Translations under genes and position numbers: made by a program
Shown: positions 18,308 through 27,384 of the stretch, piece after piece
Position numbering within the stretch: the first letter of the stretch is position 1
Layout of the letters: every line of letters begins with the position of its first letter
Assembly: GCF_003996985.1 (NCBI RefSeq)
Contig: NZ_RJJX01000007.1
Span: 62,001 to 126,000, forward strand
Length of the DNA: 64,000 nucleotides
Direction of reading: 5' to 3'
DNA from: Ancylomarina longa
GTDB taxonomy: Bacteria; Bacteroidota; Bacteroidia; Bacteroidales; Marinifilaceae
Notes under the pieces: model-generated
The model's input: only the letters and a program-made list of their open reading frames with translations
Database searches by the model: none
What the model was told of the DNA's origin: nothing

Positions 18308-19168
18308 ATGAAAAAAAATCTATTTAAATTCTCATTGCTAACCCTATTAGCAACAAGTTTAACAATTAGTTTTCCATCTTGTGATAATAGTGAAGATTCT
18401 ATTACTAAACAAGAACAAATTCAGGATGATAACATTACTATAAATTCTGGTTATCTACCACTCCCTACAGAACAGTACGAAAAAATCCCCCTAGCCAAAA
18501 AGATAAGTCTCACTAAATCTTATCCATCGACTACAATTTTATCTTGCCCTCCAATTCTTAATCAAGGAGGTGAAGGATCATGTGTATCCTGGGGAGTTGG
18601 TTATGCTGCCAGAAGTATCAGTTGGCATAATTTGTACGGTGGTAGTTATAACTACAGTTCAAATATTTTCAGTCCTGAATACATTTATAATCAAATTAAA
18701 GTTAGTGATTGCCAAAGTGGATCCTACGTAACAGATGGCCTAGACCTTATTACAAATCAAGGAGTTTGTACTTGGAACGACATGCCATACACGGACGTAT
18801 CTTGTGATCTATATCCAAATGATTATCAAGCACAACAAGCTGTAAATTATAAAACTAACAACTATACCAGACTCTCTATTAATCTTGATGCATTTAAAGA
18901 TCAATTAGCTGCAGGAAAACCTATTGTTGTGGCAGGTTCTGTTTACCGAGACTTTTATAATCTATCTTATGGAGATATTCAAACCAGAGCCCGCGGTAAA
19001 TCTTATGGTGGTCACTGTTATTGTTGTGTTGGTTACGACGACAGCAAACAAGCTTTTCTCATAATGAATTCATGGGGAACCAATTGGGGAACCGACGGTT
19101 TTGGTTGGATTTCATATGACATCATGGGACGAGTTTGGCAAGAGGCATATGTTTTAAATGAATATTAA
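18308..19168 (+). CDS. C1 (papain-like) cysteine peptidase, lipoprotein
   Basis: About 286 aa from the ATG at 18308 (a TTG five codons earlier is less likely). The signal peptide ends in a lipobox (TISFPSC), so it is a surface or periplasmic lipoprotein. The papain fold is seen in order: the Gln/Cys region NQGGEGSCVSWGVGYA, the catalytic His in GGHCYCCVGYDD, and the Asn motif NSWGTNWGTDGFGWIS. There is no recognisable inhibitory propeptide, only about 45 residues of linker. A stand-alone gene with its own candidate promoter and terminator. It probably cleaves extracellular peptides. Confidence 0.9.
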   Translation: MKKNLFKFSLLTLLATSLTISFPSCDNSEDSITKQEQIQDDNITINSGYLPLPTEQYEKIPLAKKISLTKSYPSTTILSCPPILNQGGEGSCVSWGVGYAARSISWHNLYGGSYNYSSNIFSPEYIYNQIKVSDCQSGSYVTDGLDLITNQGVCTWNDMPYTDVSCDLYPNDYQAQQAVNYKTNNYTRLSINLDAFKDQLAAGKPIVVAGSVYRDFYNLSYGDIQTRARGKSYGGHCYCCVGYDDSKQAFLIMNSWGTNWGTDGFGWISYDIMGRVWQEAYVLNEY

Positions 19169-19212
19169 AATTTAGTTAATGTAGATTTTGAAACTGATCA
19201 AATTTCTGTTTT

Positions 19213-19243
19213 ATCCTGCCATTAAAAAATGGCAGGATTTTTT
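19213..19243 (+). terminator. Terminator after the C1 peptidase
   Basis: An 11-bp stem (atcctgccatt / aatggcaggat) with an AAAA loop followed by a T-run, 45 bp after the stop. Confidence 0.9.
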
Positions 19244-19358
19244 ATTATAGTAATTATTTTTTCTATTTCAAAAACATCCATCCAACCTTCTTTTGTTGGC
19301 AATCAGAACCATTTCCTGCAAATACAATTCAAGATGCCTTAGTATCGCTATATATTCT

Positions 19359-19366
19359 TAAATTTG
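19359..19366 (+). promoter_or_regulatory. Candidate -7 element for the ABC-F gene
   Basis: TAAATTTG is an exact match to TAnnTTTG, 26 bases before the ATG at 19393. No good -33 TTTG is seen upstream, so the promoter is incomplete as read. Confidence 0.4.
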
Positions 19367-19392
19367 CGAACTAATTCTTAAGAATCGATTGG

Positions 19393-21258
19393 ATGATATC
19401 ATACCTACAAGTTGAAGGCCTAAGTAAAAGTTATGGAGATCTTACTCTTTTTGAAGAGATAAGTTTTGGAGTTGGACAAGGGCAAAAAATTGCATTAATC
19501 GCTAAAAATGGAACAGGAAAAACATCCTTACTAAATATTATCGCTGGAATCGATTCTCAGGATAAGGGAAATATTGTTTTCCGAAATGATCTCAAAGTAG
19601 CTTATTTAGAACAAAACCCAGAGCTAGTGAATAGCAATACTGTTCTAAATGAAGTTTTCAACTCGAACGATCCAGTTCTTTCTGTTATTAGGGATTACGA
19701 GAAGGCTATCAGTAAAAATGACCAGAAATTAATGAATGAAATCATTGATAAAATGGATCAATTCAAAGCCTGGGACTACGAAAACAAAGTGAAGCAAGTA
19801 TTATCAAAATTAAAGATCACTAATTTTGATCAGCTGATTGGTGAACTATCTGGTGGACAGAAAAAACGAATTGGCTTAGCTAAAGTTCTTATTACTGATC
19901 CTGATTTTTTAATACTAGACGAGCCTACTAACCATCTTGATTTGGAAATGATAGAATGGTTGGAAGAATATTTGAACAAATCGAAAGGCACACTCTTAAT
20001 GGTTACTCATGATCGCTATTTTTTGGATCGTGTTTGTAATGAAATTATTGAAATGGATGCGAATTCCATTTACACTTATAAAGGCAACTATTCCTATTAT
20101 TTAGAAAAAAGGGCTGAGAGAATCGCAAATGTAACAGCAGAAGTTGGTAAAGCACAAAAATTACTAAAAACAGAACAGGAGTGGATGCGAAGAATGCCAC
20201 AAGCAAGAGGCACAAAAGCAAAATATCGAGTTGATGCTTTCCATGATTTAAAAAAGAAAGCAGAGTCGGGACTTAAGGCTGATAGTATGGAATTAGATAT
20301 TAAATCCGCCCGACTTGGCAAAAAAATATTAGATATCTACAAACTATCTAAAAGTTATGGCAATTTAAAAATATTGGAAGATTTCAGCTACAAATTTCAA
20401 CGTGGAGAGAAAATAGGTATTGTAGGGAAAAATGGTACTGGGAAATCTACTTTTCTAAATCTAATTACCCAAAATACTGATGTCGACTCAGGCTCTATTG
20501 AAATCGGAGAAACAGTTGTTTATGGTTATTACAAGCAAGATGGCATCACTATCAATGAAAATGAAAAAATTATTGATGTGATAAAAGAAATTGCTGATTC
20601 CATAGACTTAGGTAATGGAAAAGTAATGTCAGCATCCCAGTTTTTAGAATATTTTCTTTTCCCACCTAAAACGCAATACAATCACGTTTCGAAGTTAAGT
20701 GGTGGAGAAAAGCGCCGTTTATATTTAATGACTGTACTAATGAAAAATCCAAATTTCCTGATTCTCGATGAGCCAACCAATGATTTGGATATAATGACCT
20801 TAAATGTTTTAGAAGATTATCTTCTTAATTTCAAAGGTTGTTTGATTATTGTTTCACACGATAGATATTTCATGGATAAGGTTGTTGACCAGCTATTTAT
20901 TTTTGAAGGAAAGGGAAAAATGAGAAACTTTCCAGGAAGCTACACCACTTATCGATTTACGAAAGAAGAGGAGGAAAAGGAACTCAAAAAAATAGACAAG
21001 CAAATAAAACCGAAAAAGGAAAAAGTAAAACCAAAACAAATCGCTCAAAAACTATCGTTTAACGAAAAACGAGAATTTGAACAGCTGGAAAACGAATTGG
21101 AAAGTTTAAATGCTGAAAAGAAAGAAATTGAAAAAAATATGAGTTCCGGAACACTATCTAATGATGATTTGTTGGAGCAGGCGAATCGATTTGAAAAAAT
21201 AGTAGAGATAATTGACGAAAAGGAACTAAGATGGCTTGAATTAAGTGAAAGAGCATAA
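19393..21258 (+). CDS. ABC-F family ATPase (Uup-like)
   Basis: A 621-aa protein with two ABC domains and no membrane segment. The first domain has Walker A AKNGTGKT, signature LSGGQKKR and Walker B LILDEPTNHLD. The second has GKNGTGKS, LSGGEKRR and LILDEPTNDLD. An ABC-F linker rich in charged residues separates them. The C-terminal 80 residues form a Lys/Glu coiled coil (KPKQIAQKLSFNEKREFEQLE) as in Uup. ABC-F proteins act on the ribosome, and Uup also affects DNA metabolism. Not adjacent to a resistance gene, so a housekeeping role is more likely. Confidence 0.93.
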   Translation: MISYLQVEGLSKSYGDLTLFEEISFGVGQGQKIALIAKNGTGKTSLLNIIAGIDSQDKGNIVFRNDLKVAYLEQNPELVNSNTVLNEVFNSNDPVLSVIRDYEKAISKNDQKLMNEIIDKMDQFKAWDYENKVKQVLSKLKITNFDQLIGELSGGQKKRIGLAKVLITDPDFLILDEPTNHLDLEMIEWLEEYLNKSKGTLLMVTHDRYFLDRVCNEIIEMDANSIYTYKGNYSYYLEKRAERIANVTAEVGKAQKLLKTEQEWMRRMPQARGTKAKYRVDAFHDLKKKAESGLKADSMELDIKSARLGKKILDIYKLSKSYGNLKILEDFSYKFQRGEKIGIVGKNGTGKSTFLNLITQNTDVDSGSIEIGETVVYGYYKQDGITINENEKIIDVIKEIADSIDLGNGKVMSASQFLEYFLFPPKTQYNHVSKLSGGEKRRLYLMTVLMKNPNFLILDEPTNDLDIMTLNVLEDYLLNFKGCLIIVSHDRYFMDKVVDQLFIFEGKGKMRNFPGSYTTYRFTKEEEEKELKKIDKQIKPKKEKVKPKQIAQKLSFNEKREFEQLENELESLNAEKKEIEKNMSSGTLSNDDLLEQANRFEKIVEIIDEKELRWLELSERA

Positions 21259-21303
21259 GCTGGAAGATAATTAAGAAAAATGAGTTCTTATTAATAGTAT
21301 TGA

Positions 21304-22635
21304 ATGAAAGATTTTACAACTGGAAATGAAACCAAATTAATATTACAATTTACATTACCGATGTTATTAGGTAATGTATTTCAACAACTTTATAATGTGG
21401 TTGACAGTATTATTGTAGGAAAGGTTTTGGGGAAAGAGGCACTTGCATCAGTTGGAGCTTCCTTTCCTATTATTTTCACTTTAATTGCATTACTAATTGG
21501 AATTGGATCAGGTTTCTCTATTGTGATATCGCAGTTCTATGGAGCTAAGGACATGGGACGTGTTAAGCGTGCCATTGATACAATGTATTTATTTTTATTT
21601 GCAGCAGGAATTTTAGTTTCTCTTTTGGGTATGTATTTTAGCGAAGATCTCTTTCGTTTACTTCAACTTCCAAAAGAATTAATTCCACAGGCCACAACCT
21701 ATCTAGATGTTTACATGGCAGGTATGGTTCTCTTTTTTGGATTTAATGGAACAATTTCTATCCTACGTGGACTTGGGGATTCAAAAACTCCATTATATTT
21801 TCTTATTCTCTCCTCTGTCTTCAATATTATTTTCGACCTCCTTTTTGTGATGGTATTTAAATGGGGTATTGCAGGAGCTGCCTGGGCTACAGTACTGGCA
21901 CAAGGAGGCGCATTTATAAGCGGAATTCTCTATCTAAACAAAAACCATAAGATCATGAAGTTTTCTTTATGGAAACTTGGGTTTGACAAAGAATTATTCC
22001 TGAAAAGTTTAAAGATAGGTTTGCCTTCAGGATTACAGCACACTTTTGTTGCACTTGGTATGATGGCTCTTTTGGGTATTGTAAATACATTTGGAACTGA
22101 TGTTATTGCAGCCTATACAGCTGCCGGTCGCATCGATTCACTAGCAATGATGCCAGCAATGAACTTTTCTCAAGCCGTAGCTGCATTTGTTGGTCAAAAC
22201 TTAGGTGCGAATAAAATAGATCGAGTGCGAAAAGGATTCAAGGTCACCTTCCTAATGTCCAATGTATTTTGTTTGATAATGACCGCGATAATCATCCTCT
22301 TTGGTAGTCAATTCATGAAGCTATTTACCTCTGATGCTAATGTAATAGCGATAGGGGAAAAATATTTGATTATTGTAAGTTCCTTTTATTTACTTTTTGC
22401 AACGATGTTTACAACAAATGGAGTTTTACGAGGTGCAGGAGACACAATTGTACCAATGTTTATTACATTATTCTCTCTCTGGATAATTCGTATTCCCGGA
22501 GCCTATTTTTTATCCTCAAAAATGGGAGAAACAGGTATTTGGTGGTCTATTCCATTGGGGTGGTCTATGGGTATGATTTTTTCTTATTTATATTATAGAA
22601 CCGGAAAATGGAAAAGCAAATCCGTGGTAGGTTAA
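21304..22635 (+). CDS. MATE family efflux transporter
   Basis: A 443-aa inner membrane protein with about twelve helices in two halves. The start MKDFTTGNETKLILQFTLPMLLGNVFQQLYNVVDS is typical of MATE (DinF/NorM) proteins, and GAGDTIVPM in the second half matches GLGDSKTPL in the first. They export cationic drugs or metabolites with Na+ or H+. It follows the ABC-F gene by 45 bp and may share its transcript. Confidence 0.93.
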   Translation: MKDFTTGNETKLILQFTLPMLLGNVFQQLYNVVDSIIVGKVLGKEALASVGASFPIIFTLIALLIGIGSGFSIVISQFYGAKDMGRVKRAIDTMYLFLFAAGILVSLLGMYFSEDLFRLLQLPKELIPQATTYLDVYMAGMVLFFGFNGTISILRGLGDSKTPLYFLILSSVFNIIFDLLFVMVFKWGIAGAAWATVLAQGGAFISGILYLNKNHKIMKFSLWKLGFDKELFLKSLKIGLPSGLQHTFVALGMMALLGIVNTFGTDVIAAYTAAGRIDSLAMMPAMNFSQAVAAFVGQNLGANKIDRVRKGFKVTFLMSNVFCLIMTAIIILFGSQFMKLFTSDANVIAIGEKYLIIVSSFYLLFATMFTTNGVLRGAGDTIVPMFITLFSLWIIRIPGAYFLSSKMGETGIWWSIPLGWSMGMIFSYLYYRTGKWKSKSVVG

Positions 22636-22767
22636 ATTTATTAGCAAATAAAAATCCTTCCCTGCACAACATACAAGGAATCAATCCCATAAATTTATCT
22701 AGCAATCAATATTCTTCCGACAATAATTAAATCTGTTATTTTGTACGGAAACTCCCACAATATCTTA

Positions 22768-22798
22768 TTTGTAAATCAACTGTAAACTCTTAACTTTA
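22768..22798 (+). promoter_or_regulatory. Candidate promoter of yicC
   Basis: TTTG at 22768-22771, a 19-base spacer and TAACTTTA at 22791-22798 (one base off TAnnTTTG), 20 bases before the ATG at 22819. Confidence 0.5.
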
Positions 22799-22818
22799 CG
22801 GAAATAAATATCTCGAAT

Positions 22819-23697
22819 ATGTTAATATCGATGACTGGCTTTGGTAAAGCCACTTTAGAATTAGAAAATAAAAAGGTTTCAATCGAAATCAAATCCCTTA
22901 ATAGCAAACAGCTAGATATCAATACCAGAATACCCAACCTTTACAAAGAAAAAGATTTAGTTCTCCGCAATGAGATTAAGAATAAATTGGAAAGAGGAAA
23001 AGTCGAACTTTCCATTTTTATTGAAAGTATTGGTTCGGATAAAGAAGCAAAAATTAACAAACCAATTGTTGAAGGATATTATCAGCAGTTGCTTGAATTA
23101 TCAACGGAATTAGGCATTCCAATGGATAGGGAGCCAATTTTACAAACCATTGTAAAATTACCCGATGCTCTAAAAGTTGAATATCAGGAATTAGATGAAG
23201 AAGAATGGAATAAAATTTTTAAAGGATCCCAAGCTGCAGTAAATGATCTAATTTCCTTTCGGAAGCAAGAAGGAGCTGCCTTACAGACTGATATTTTCAG
23301 TAGGATTTCAAATATTGAAAACCTCCAAGCCGAAGTTACTCAATATGAAAGCAAAAGAATCGAAACTGTTAAAACTCGCATAAACGATAATCTTAATGAT
23401 TTTATAGAAAAGCAAAATGTCGATAAAAATCGATTTGAGCAGGAAATCATTTATTATCTTGAAAAACTAGATATTACTGAGGAAAAAGTTCGCTTAGCTA
23501 ATCATTGTAAGTATTTTATTGAAACAGCAAATAGCAATAATGCCATTGGTAAAAAACTTGGTTTTATAGCACAAGAGATTGGTCGTGAAATCAACACTTT
23601 GGGTTCTAAAGCAAATGATTCTGATATACAGAAAATTGTGATTCAAATGAAAGACGAATTAGAAAAAATCAAAGAACAAATACTAAACGTCTTATAA
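22819..23697 (+). CDS. yicC: YicC family endoribonuclease
   Basis: A 292-aa protein starting MLISMTGFGKA, the family's invariant opening. The C-terminal DUF1732 part contains the conserved RFEQEIIYYLEKLDITEEKVRLANH and KKLGFIAQEIGREINTLGSKAND. YicC proteins are single-strand RNA endonucleases linked to small-RNA turnover. It is followed by gmk, the common yicC-gmk neighbourhood, though a terminator-like hairpin lies between them. Confidence 0.95.
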   Translation: MLISMTGFGKATLELENKKVSIEIKSLNSKQLDINTRIPNLYKEKDLVLRNEIKNKLERGKVELSIFIESIGSDKEAKINKPIVEGYYQQLLELSTELGIPMDREPILQTIVKLPDALKVEYQELDEEEWNKIFKGSQAAVNDLISFRKQEGAALQTDIFSRISNIENLQAEVTQYESKRIETVKTRINDNLNDFIEKQNVDKNRFEQEIIYYLEKLDITEEKVRLANHCKYFIETANSNNAIGKKLGFIAQEIGREINTLGSKANDSDIQKIVIQMKDELEKIKEQILNVL

Positions 23698-23716
23698 TAA
23701 AATACTTTTTCAATAG

Positions 23717-23747
23717 AAGCGCAGGGTGTATAACTCTGCGCTTTTTT
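23717..23747 (+). terminator. Terminator between yicC and gmk
   Basis: Stem aagcgcag / ctgcgctt with a run of six T directly after it. It should end or weaken transcription between yicC and gmk. Confidence 0.8.
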
Positions 23748-23775
23748 ATAAATTTAAAACTACAAATCTTTAAAT

Positions 23776-24345
23776 ATGTCTGGTAAACTTATCATATTTT
23801 CAGCACCTAGTGGATCTGGCAAGACAACAATTGTTCGACATTTACTGCAACAAAACTTCAATTTAGAGTTCTCTGTATCTGCAACTAGCAGACCCAAAAG
23901 AGGAAATGAAATTGATGGGAAAGACTATTATTTTTTAAGCGCAGAAACTTTCCGGGGGAAAATTAATAGCAATGAATTTTTGGAATGGGAAGAAGTTTAT
24001 CCTGACTGTTTTTATGGTACACTAAAAGAAGAAGTTGAAAGAATCAGAAATAAAGGAACCAATGTTATATTTGATGTAGATGTAGTAGGAGGAATCAACA
24101 TTAAAAAATTCTATAAGGACGAAGCCATTGCGATATTTATTCAACCACCTTCTACTCAGGAATTGGAAAACAGATTAAGAAACAGGAATACTGATAGTGA
24201 AGCTGTCATTGCCAAAAGAATCGAAAAATTCAGATTCGAATTGGCATATGCGAATCAGTTTGATACTATCATAGTAAATGATAAACTGAAAGATGCATTT
24301 AAAGATGCAGAATCCACTTTGAACAAATTTCTTGCTCACAATTAA
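23776..24345 (+). CDS. gmk: Guanylate kinase
   Basis: A 189-aa enzyme that phosphorylates GMP to GDP. It opens with the P-loop APSGSGKTTIV and has the GMP-binding SATSRPKRGNEIDGKDYYF and the EWEEVYPDCFYGT segment. Length and motifs are standard. It sits between yicC and nadD. Confidence 0.97.
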   Translation: MSGKLIIFSAPSGSGKTTIVRHLLQQNFNLEFSVSATSRPKRGNEIDGKDYYFLSAETFRGKINSNEFLEWEEVYPDCFYGTLKEEVERIRNKGTNVIFDVDVVGGINIKKFYKDEAIAIFIQPPSTQELENRLRNRNTDSEAVIAKRIEKFRFELAYANQFDTIIVNDKLKDAFKDAESTLNKFLAHN

Positions 24346-24410
24346 TTTGTCATTTCAAATTAGTGGACAATGTAGCTGTTATCTGAAAATATACTTACAC
24401 ACTTTTGTCT

Positions 24411-24986
24411 ATGAAAATAGGATTATATTTTGGATCATTCAATCCGGTTCACATCGGACACTTGGCAATAGCCAATTATATGGCTGAATTCTCTGATTTG
24501 GATCAAATTTGGTTTGTTATTAGCCCTCAAAATCCTTTTAAAAAGAAAGAAAGTCTTCTCCCCGATTACCATAGATTAGAATTGGTAAACAGGTCAATTG
24601 AAAATTACCCTAAAATTAAAGCTTCCAATATTGAATTTGGATTACCTAAGCCTTCCTACACAATTGATACATTGACCTATTTGAAAGAAAAATTTCCAAT
24701 TTACGAATTTTCCTTAATACTTGGTTCAGATAATTTAAAGAACTTTCACAAGTGGAAGAATAATGATCTTATTCTTTTAAATCACGAATTATACGTATAT
24801 CCTCGCCCCGGATACAATGATCAAGAAATAAAATTAAATGGAAGAGTTCATTTGATAAATGCACCGCTAATGGAAATCTCCTCCAGTTTTATAAGAGAAG
24901 CAATTAAAAATCATAAAGAAATTCCGTTTTTCCTTCCGGAACTAGCATATCAATATCTTAAAGAGATGCATTTCTACGAAAAGTAG
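24411..24986 (+). CDS. nadD: Nicotinate-nucleotide adenylyltransferase
   Basis: A 191-aa enzyme of NAD synthesis that makes deamido-NAD from nicotinate mononucleotide and ATP. It starts at the ATG 24411 (MKIGLYFGSFNPVHIGHLAIA) with the nucleotidyltransferase motif GSFNPVHIGH, and near the C-terminus has the second signature SSSFIREAI. The TTG two codons earlier is not needed. It is the last gene of a yicC-gmk-nadD run with a terminator after it. Confidence 0.96.
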   Translation: MKIGLYFGSFNPVHIGHLAIANYMAEFSDLDQIWFVISPQNPFKKKESLLPDYHRLELVNRSIENYPKIKASNIEFGLPKPSYTIDTLTYLKEKFPIYEFSLILGSDNLKNFHKWKNNDLILLNHELYVYPRPGYNDQEIKLNGRVHLINAPLMEISSSFIREAIKNHKEIPFFLPELAYQYLKEMHFYEK

Positions 24987-24994
24987 GAAAAACA

Positions 24995-25022
24995 AAAAGG
25001 CTGGTCCCCACCAGCCTTTTCC
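24995..25022 (+). terminator. Terminator after nadD
   Basis: Stem aaaaggctgg / ccagcctttt around a short loop, nine bases after the stop. Confidence 0.88.
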
Positions 25023-25219
25023 TAACCCAAAATGATTTCCAATACGAAATTTTAACCCTAAAACCTTATACAGTTCATATTGAAATTTCGATTCGATCAA
25101 CATGCCTAACCACTACACTCCTGAATCGAAGTGCAAAGTTAAAACATATTATAAAATTGCAAAACAATTTTAGATCTAATTTATCTTTTTTTAGTCATCC
25201 ATTAATTCACACTAAAATA

Positions 25220-25244
25220 AAGAGATAGTACCTTACTATCTCTT
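25220..25244 (-). terminator. Terminator after the M16 peptidase pair
   Basis: Perfect stem aagagatagta / tactatctctt with a three-base loop, 24 bp past the stop of the second M16 gene. The minus strand continues into TTATTTTAGT. Confidence 0.75.
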
Positions 25245-25267
25245 CATCCTAAATTTAAATCAAATTT

Positions 25268-27331
25268 TTAGTTAAAAACAGAATCCTCAACGCCCTTATT
25301 TACTTTTAATTCTGTGATGGTTAAAGGCATTTCCTGTGGTCCCATTGATGTAACAGTTGTAAAGGGAAATTTAATTCCTTCTACTTCCTCATAATCCTTA
25401 TATCGAATGATTACACTCTTTCCACTTTGTTGAGCAATTGTTTTCACTTTCAATCCAGACTTTGAACTATAAAAATCAAATTGTGTAACTCCTGAAGGGT
25501 CAATTACTTCAAGTTTATAAGCCTTTTCACCATCTATCAGCTCCGATCCTACTATTTTAGCAGTGAATCCAAGTGCATCAAAATTTAATTCAGAACACAT
25601 CTGTGCTTCCAACTTAAAATTCTTTAATTGTTCTTCTGTAGCTTGTGTTTCTTTCCCCATTGCCATGATTTTTGCTTTATCTCCGTCAAAAAGTACAGAT
25701 TGCATCACTTGACCATTCATCATCACTTTCATACAATATTTCGTATTCCCTTTAAAAATAGTTTCAATATTCATAATCATTGGACCCATTTTCATGTCTC
25801 CCTTCAAGCTCAAATCTTTCATAGCTTCAACTTTCTCTCTTCCACCAATCGCATTAATGTAATTTTCCAAAATAGCTTTGGAGGTTAGGCCTACAGGAAT
25901 TGCATTGGGATCTTCAACGACCTTTTCCCCTTCATTATCGAACTCTTCCACCTCATGAGTAGCACTAATGTTTTTTAAAGAATTTTTAAGTTTGCGATCA
26001 CCAACAACCAAATAAACTGCATTTTCAGGATCAACATATTTTTGAGCCATTGCCAGAACATCATCTAAGCTAACTTTTGCCAACTTCTCTAAATAAGTAG
26101 CATAATAGTCCTTAGAGAGATTGTATTTCTCAATAGACATAGCAAAATTTGCTATTGTAGAAGGTTTCTCTAATGATCTAGCAAAATCTCCCGCCAATGT
26201 GGCCTTTGTCATATCCAAATGATCCTGAGTCAGCTTCTCATTTCTTATCCGGTTCATTTCATATTCTATCTGAATCAATGCACTATCCGTAACATTTGAT
26301 CTTACATTAGAACTTGCACTAAACTCTCCCACCAATTGATCAGATGAAAGACGAGAATAAGCTCCGTAAGTATATGCCTTATCTTCCCTTAGATTTTTCA
26401 TAAGAAGACCTGAAAAACCTCTTCCCAGCATAGCATTCATAACACTAGCAGAAATAACATCAGAAGCTCCTTTTTTCAGATTAATTAGATTAATTACCTG
26501 AACTAATGATTGAGGAGATGCATCTTTATTGGAGAAGATCACCCTTTTCCCTTTTGGCATAGCAGGAATAGCATATTTATGTGCTGGTACTTCTGATGGC
26601 TGCCAATTCTGAAAATATTCTTTCACCAATTTTTTTGCTTCCTTAGTAGTAATGTCACCAACTATTGCAAGAATTGCTACATTAGGCTTAAAATAGGTAT
26701 TGTAATAATTCTCGCAATCGGCAAGTTCTATATTCGCAATCGTAGATTCTGTAGTCACATCACCATACGGATGTAATTTTCCGTAAAGAACTCTATCCTT
26801 GACATTAGAAGCAATATACCTAGCTGATGTTTTATTAGCTTGTAATCCTGTCAAATTTTGCTTCACTAACTTGTCAAATTCCGATTTTGGAAATGATGGA
26901 TGTAAACAGACATCTGCCATTAATTGTAATATCTGATCTTTAAATTTAGAAAGGCCTGCAGCATACACCCCTTTTGAATAAGAATTTAGATCTGCGCCTA
27001 TAAAATCAACTTCTTCTGCAATTTGTTGAGCAGTCTTGGTCATAGTTCCCATTTCAAGCAAACTACCTGCAATGGAAATATATCCAGATTTATCACCTTC
27101 TACAATAGGATCTATATTTAAAGAAAGTGAAAAAGATACTTTTGGTATTTTATGGTTCTCTACAACTAATACTTTTAATCCATTCTTTAAGGAAAAAGTA
27201 TCGTAATTCCCAAGTTGAATTTTGGGAGCCGGTCCTGCAACAGGTGCTTTCGTACGATCAACTTGTGCTTGCAAAGATAACGCAAAACAAAGCGTTAAGG
27301 ACAATATAACTAATCTATATAATCGTTTCAT
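25268..27331 (-). CDS. M16-like protein without the zinc motif, with extra C-terminal domain
   Basis: A 687-aa protein with a signal peptide (cut near LQAQ). Residues about 45-470 are two M16 units. Where active members have HxxEH, this one reads GYISIAGSLLEMGT (82-95), so the metal ligands are missing and it is very likely a non-catalytic subunit. After residue 490 comes an extra ~190-aa domain (ENYINAIGGREKVEAM, then beta-strand-rich FDGDKAKIM) resembling outer-membrane lipoprotein-sorting-type beta proteins. It lies 53 bp after the active M16 gene on the same strand, as in other two-chain M16 peptidases. Confidence 0.88.
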   Translation of the reverse strand: MKRLYRLVILSLTLCFALSLQAQVDRTKAPVAGPAPKIQLGNYDTFSLKNGLKVLVVENHKIPKVSFSLSLNIDPIVEGDKSGYISIAGSLLEMGTMTKTAQQIAEEVDFIGADLNSYSKGVYAAGLSKFKDQILQLMADVCLHPSFPKSEFDKLVKQNLTGLQANKTSARYIASNVKDRVLYGKLHPYGDVTTESTIANIELADCENYYNTYFKPNVAILAIVGDITTKEAKKLVKEYFQNWQPSEVPAHKYAIPAMPKGKRVIFSNKDASPQSLVQVINLINLKKGASDVISASVMNAMLGRGFSGLLMKNLREDKAYTYGAYSRLSSDQLVGEFSASSNVRSNVTDSALIQIEYEMNRIRNEKLTQDHLDMTKATLAGDFARSLEKPSTIANFAMSIEKYNLSKDYYATYLEKLAKVSLDDVLAMAQKYVDPENAVYLVVGDRKLKNSLKNISATHEVEEFDNEGEKVVEDPNAIPVGLTSKAILENYINAIGGREKVEAMKDLSLKGDMKMGPMIMNIETIFKGNTKYCMKVMMNGQVMQSVLFDGDKAKIMAMGKETQATEEQLKNFKLEAQMCSELNFDALGFTAKIVGSELIDGEKAYKLEVIDPSGVTQFDFYSSKSGLKVKTIAQQSGKSVIIRYKDYEEVEGIKFPFTTVTSMGPQEMPLTITELKVNKGVEDSVFN

Positions 27332-27384
27332 ATTTTTAAATTTTTCAGTACAAATGACTTCGTATTTAAATCTTAAATTCGAGT

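Noticed and set aside
25085-25135. Possible tRNA-like segment (gattcgatc ... gaatcgaag)
   Set aside because: Only one short stem forms; there are no acceptor stem, anticodon arm or T-loop at proper spacing.
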